A DNA stretch of 64,000 nt, taken from Pseudobutyrivibrio sp. GTDB lineage: Bacteria > Bacillota > Clostridia > Lachnospirales > Lachnospiraceae. The notes beneath the pieces are model-generated. The model ran no database searches. It worked only from the letters and a program-made list of their open reading frames with translations, and was not told the DNA's origin. Position numbers and translations under genes: made by a program. Position 1 is the stretch's first letter, and each line of letters starts with the position of its first letter. Shown piece after piece: positions 63,363 through 64,000 of the stretch. The DNA lies in the NCBI RefSeq assembly GCF_015057185.1, contig NZ_SVEV01000012.1, positions 1-64,000 on the forward strand, given 5' to 3'.

Positions 63363-64000
63363 ATGAAAGAATTTTTAAAAAGAAAAAACATCGAAATATC
63401 TGTTAAACGATATTTAATAGATGCCCTTGGTGCAATGGCACAGGGTCTATTCTGTTCTCTGCTCATTGGTACAATCATCAATACAGTAGGAACACAATTC
63501 AATATAGGATTTCTAACTACACCTGTTGCTGTTGTAGCCGGTGTTGAATATACAGTAGGTGGTCTTGCTGTTGCAATGAGTGGTCCTGCTATGGCAGTTG
63601 CCATTGGATATGCTCTTCAGGCACCTCCACTTGTATTATTCTCATTAATTTCAGTTGGTTTTGCATCTAATGCTCTTGGTGGTGCTGGCGGACCACTTGC
63701 AGTTTTATTCATTGCAATTATTGCTGCAGAAATAGGTAAAGCAGTTTCAAAGGAGACCAAAATAGATATTTTAGTTACACCACTTGTTACTATTGCTGTA
63801 GGTATTGCACTTGCCGCATGGTGGGCACCTGCCCTTGGCAAAGCTGCCAGCTCAGTAGGTACACTTATTATGTGGGCTACTACAAAGCAGCCATTTATCA
63901 TGGGTGTCCTTGTTTCTGTAATCGTTGGTATTGCACTTACACTTCCTATTTCATCTGCTGCAATTTGTGCTGCACTTTCCCTCACTGGTTTGGCCGGTGG
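63363..64000 (+). CDS. PTS transporter subunit IIC-like membrane protein, partial
   Basis: The open frame runs from the ATG at 63363 (after AGAGGAGAAA) to the window end, at least 212 residues. It is highly hydrophobic with many glycines. The pattern (RYLIDALGAMAQGLFCSLLIGTIINTVG, then AVAMSGPAMAVAIGYALQAPPLVLFSL) is that of the PTS_EIIC_2 family. These proteins have the EIIC fold but often lack linked EIIA/EIIB parts, so their substrate is unclear. The two minus-strand track ORFs over this stretch are shadows. Confidence 0.85.
   Translation, partial: MKEFLKRKNIEISVKRYLIDALGAMAQGLFCSLLIGTIINTVGTQFNIGFLTTPVAVVAGVEYTVGGLAVAMSGPAMAVAIGYALQAPPLVLFSLISVGFASNALGGAGGPLAVLFIAIIAAEIGKAVSKETKIDILVTPLVTIAVGIALAAWWAPALGKAASSVGTLIMWATTKQPFIMGVLVSVIVGIALTLPISSAAICAALSLTGLAG

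Noticed and set aside
63332-63985. Two minus-strand ORFs at the right end
   Set aside because: They overlap a longer plus-strand frame with a ribosome site, a consensus promoter and a PTS_EIIC_2-like membrane pattern; the minus frames show no such support.

Overview
The window is a low-GC, densely coded chromosomal segment of a butyrate-forming, motile, fibre-degrading Lachnospiraceae, most like Butyrivibrio or Pseudobutyrivibrio. The assignment is an inference from gene content: a butyryl-CoA:acetate CoA-transferase, a short flagellin, a GH43/xylo-oligosaccharide uptake locus, ATP-type PEP carboxykinase and strong GGAGG ribosome binding sites. No sequence search was run.

Layout. 0.1-8.5 kb: a reduced division/cell-wall cluster on the minus strand (mraZ-rsmH-ftsL-spoVD/ftsI-mraY-ftsW-divIB, then ftsZ with its own promoter), with MraZ-type boxes ahead of mraZ. 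8.6-15.5 kb: yihY-like gene, queA, pheS, pheT, a PilZ protein and lgt, with a three-way-junction repeat in the lgt 3' end. 15.5-23.5 kb: the most unusual locus. A homospermidine-synthase-like dehydrogenase lies divergent from a secreted precursor that joins a double-glycine leader, a short cationic amphipathic segment and a Hint (intein/hedgehog-like) domain. A complete NHLM-type exporter (HlyD, C39 peptidase-ABC, second ABC) converges on it. 23.5-31.8 kb: a probable 6S RNA, pckA, metNIQ, citrate synthase, and an ECF sigma factor with a DUF4179 protein and an apparent autoregulated promoter.

32-39 kb: a dlt-like operon (transglutaminase, Asp/Glu-type racemase, adenylation enzyme, carrier protein, MBOAT acyltransferase, DltD-like SGNH protein, D-aminoacyl-tRNA deacylase), bounded by a clear promoter and terminator. 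It looks like a route for placing an amino acid, perhaps not alanine, on a surface polymer. 39-44.7 kb: HerA-like ATPase, L-serine dehydratase, then an AraC regulator and acetylesterase. These two are divergent from a sugar ABC transporter and GH43 glycosidase (45-49.2 kb), giving uptake and cytoplasmic breakdown of acetylated xylo-oligosaccharides. 49.3-53 kb: CoA-transferase, a zinc-ribbon protein, and an 11-unit, 53-bp hairpin minisatellite. 53.2-64 kb: thioesterase, hybrid histidine kinase, a TPR gene pair, an OhrR-like regulator with thioredoxin and a thioredoxin-reductase-like enzyme behind a palindromic operator, a chemotaxis receptor, flagellin, and a PTS EIIC-like protein cut by the window end.

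The best candidates for undescribed biology are the Hint-precursor/NHLM locus, a structured element present in two copies with compensatory changes (23.6 and 35.4 kb), the dlt-like operon with its own racemase, and the 53-bp hairpin array.
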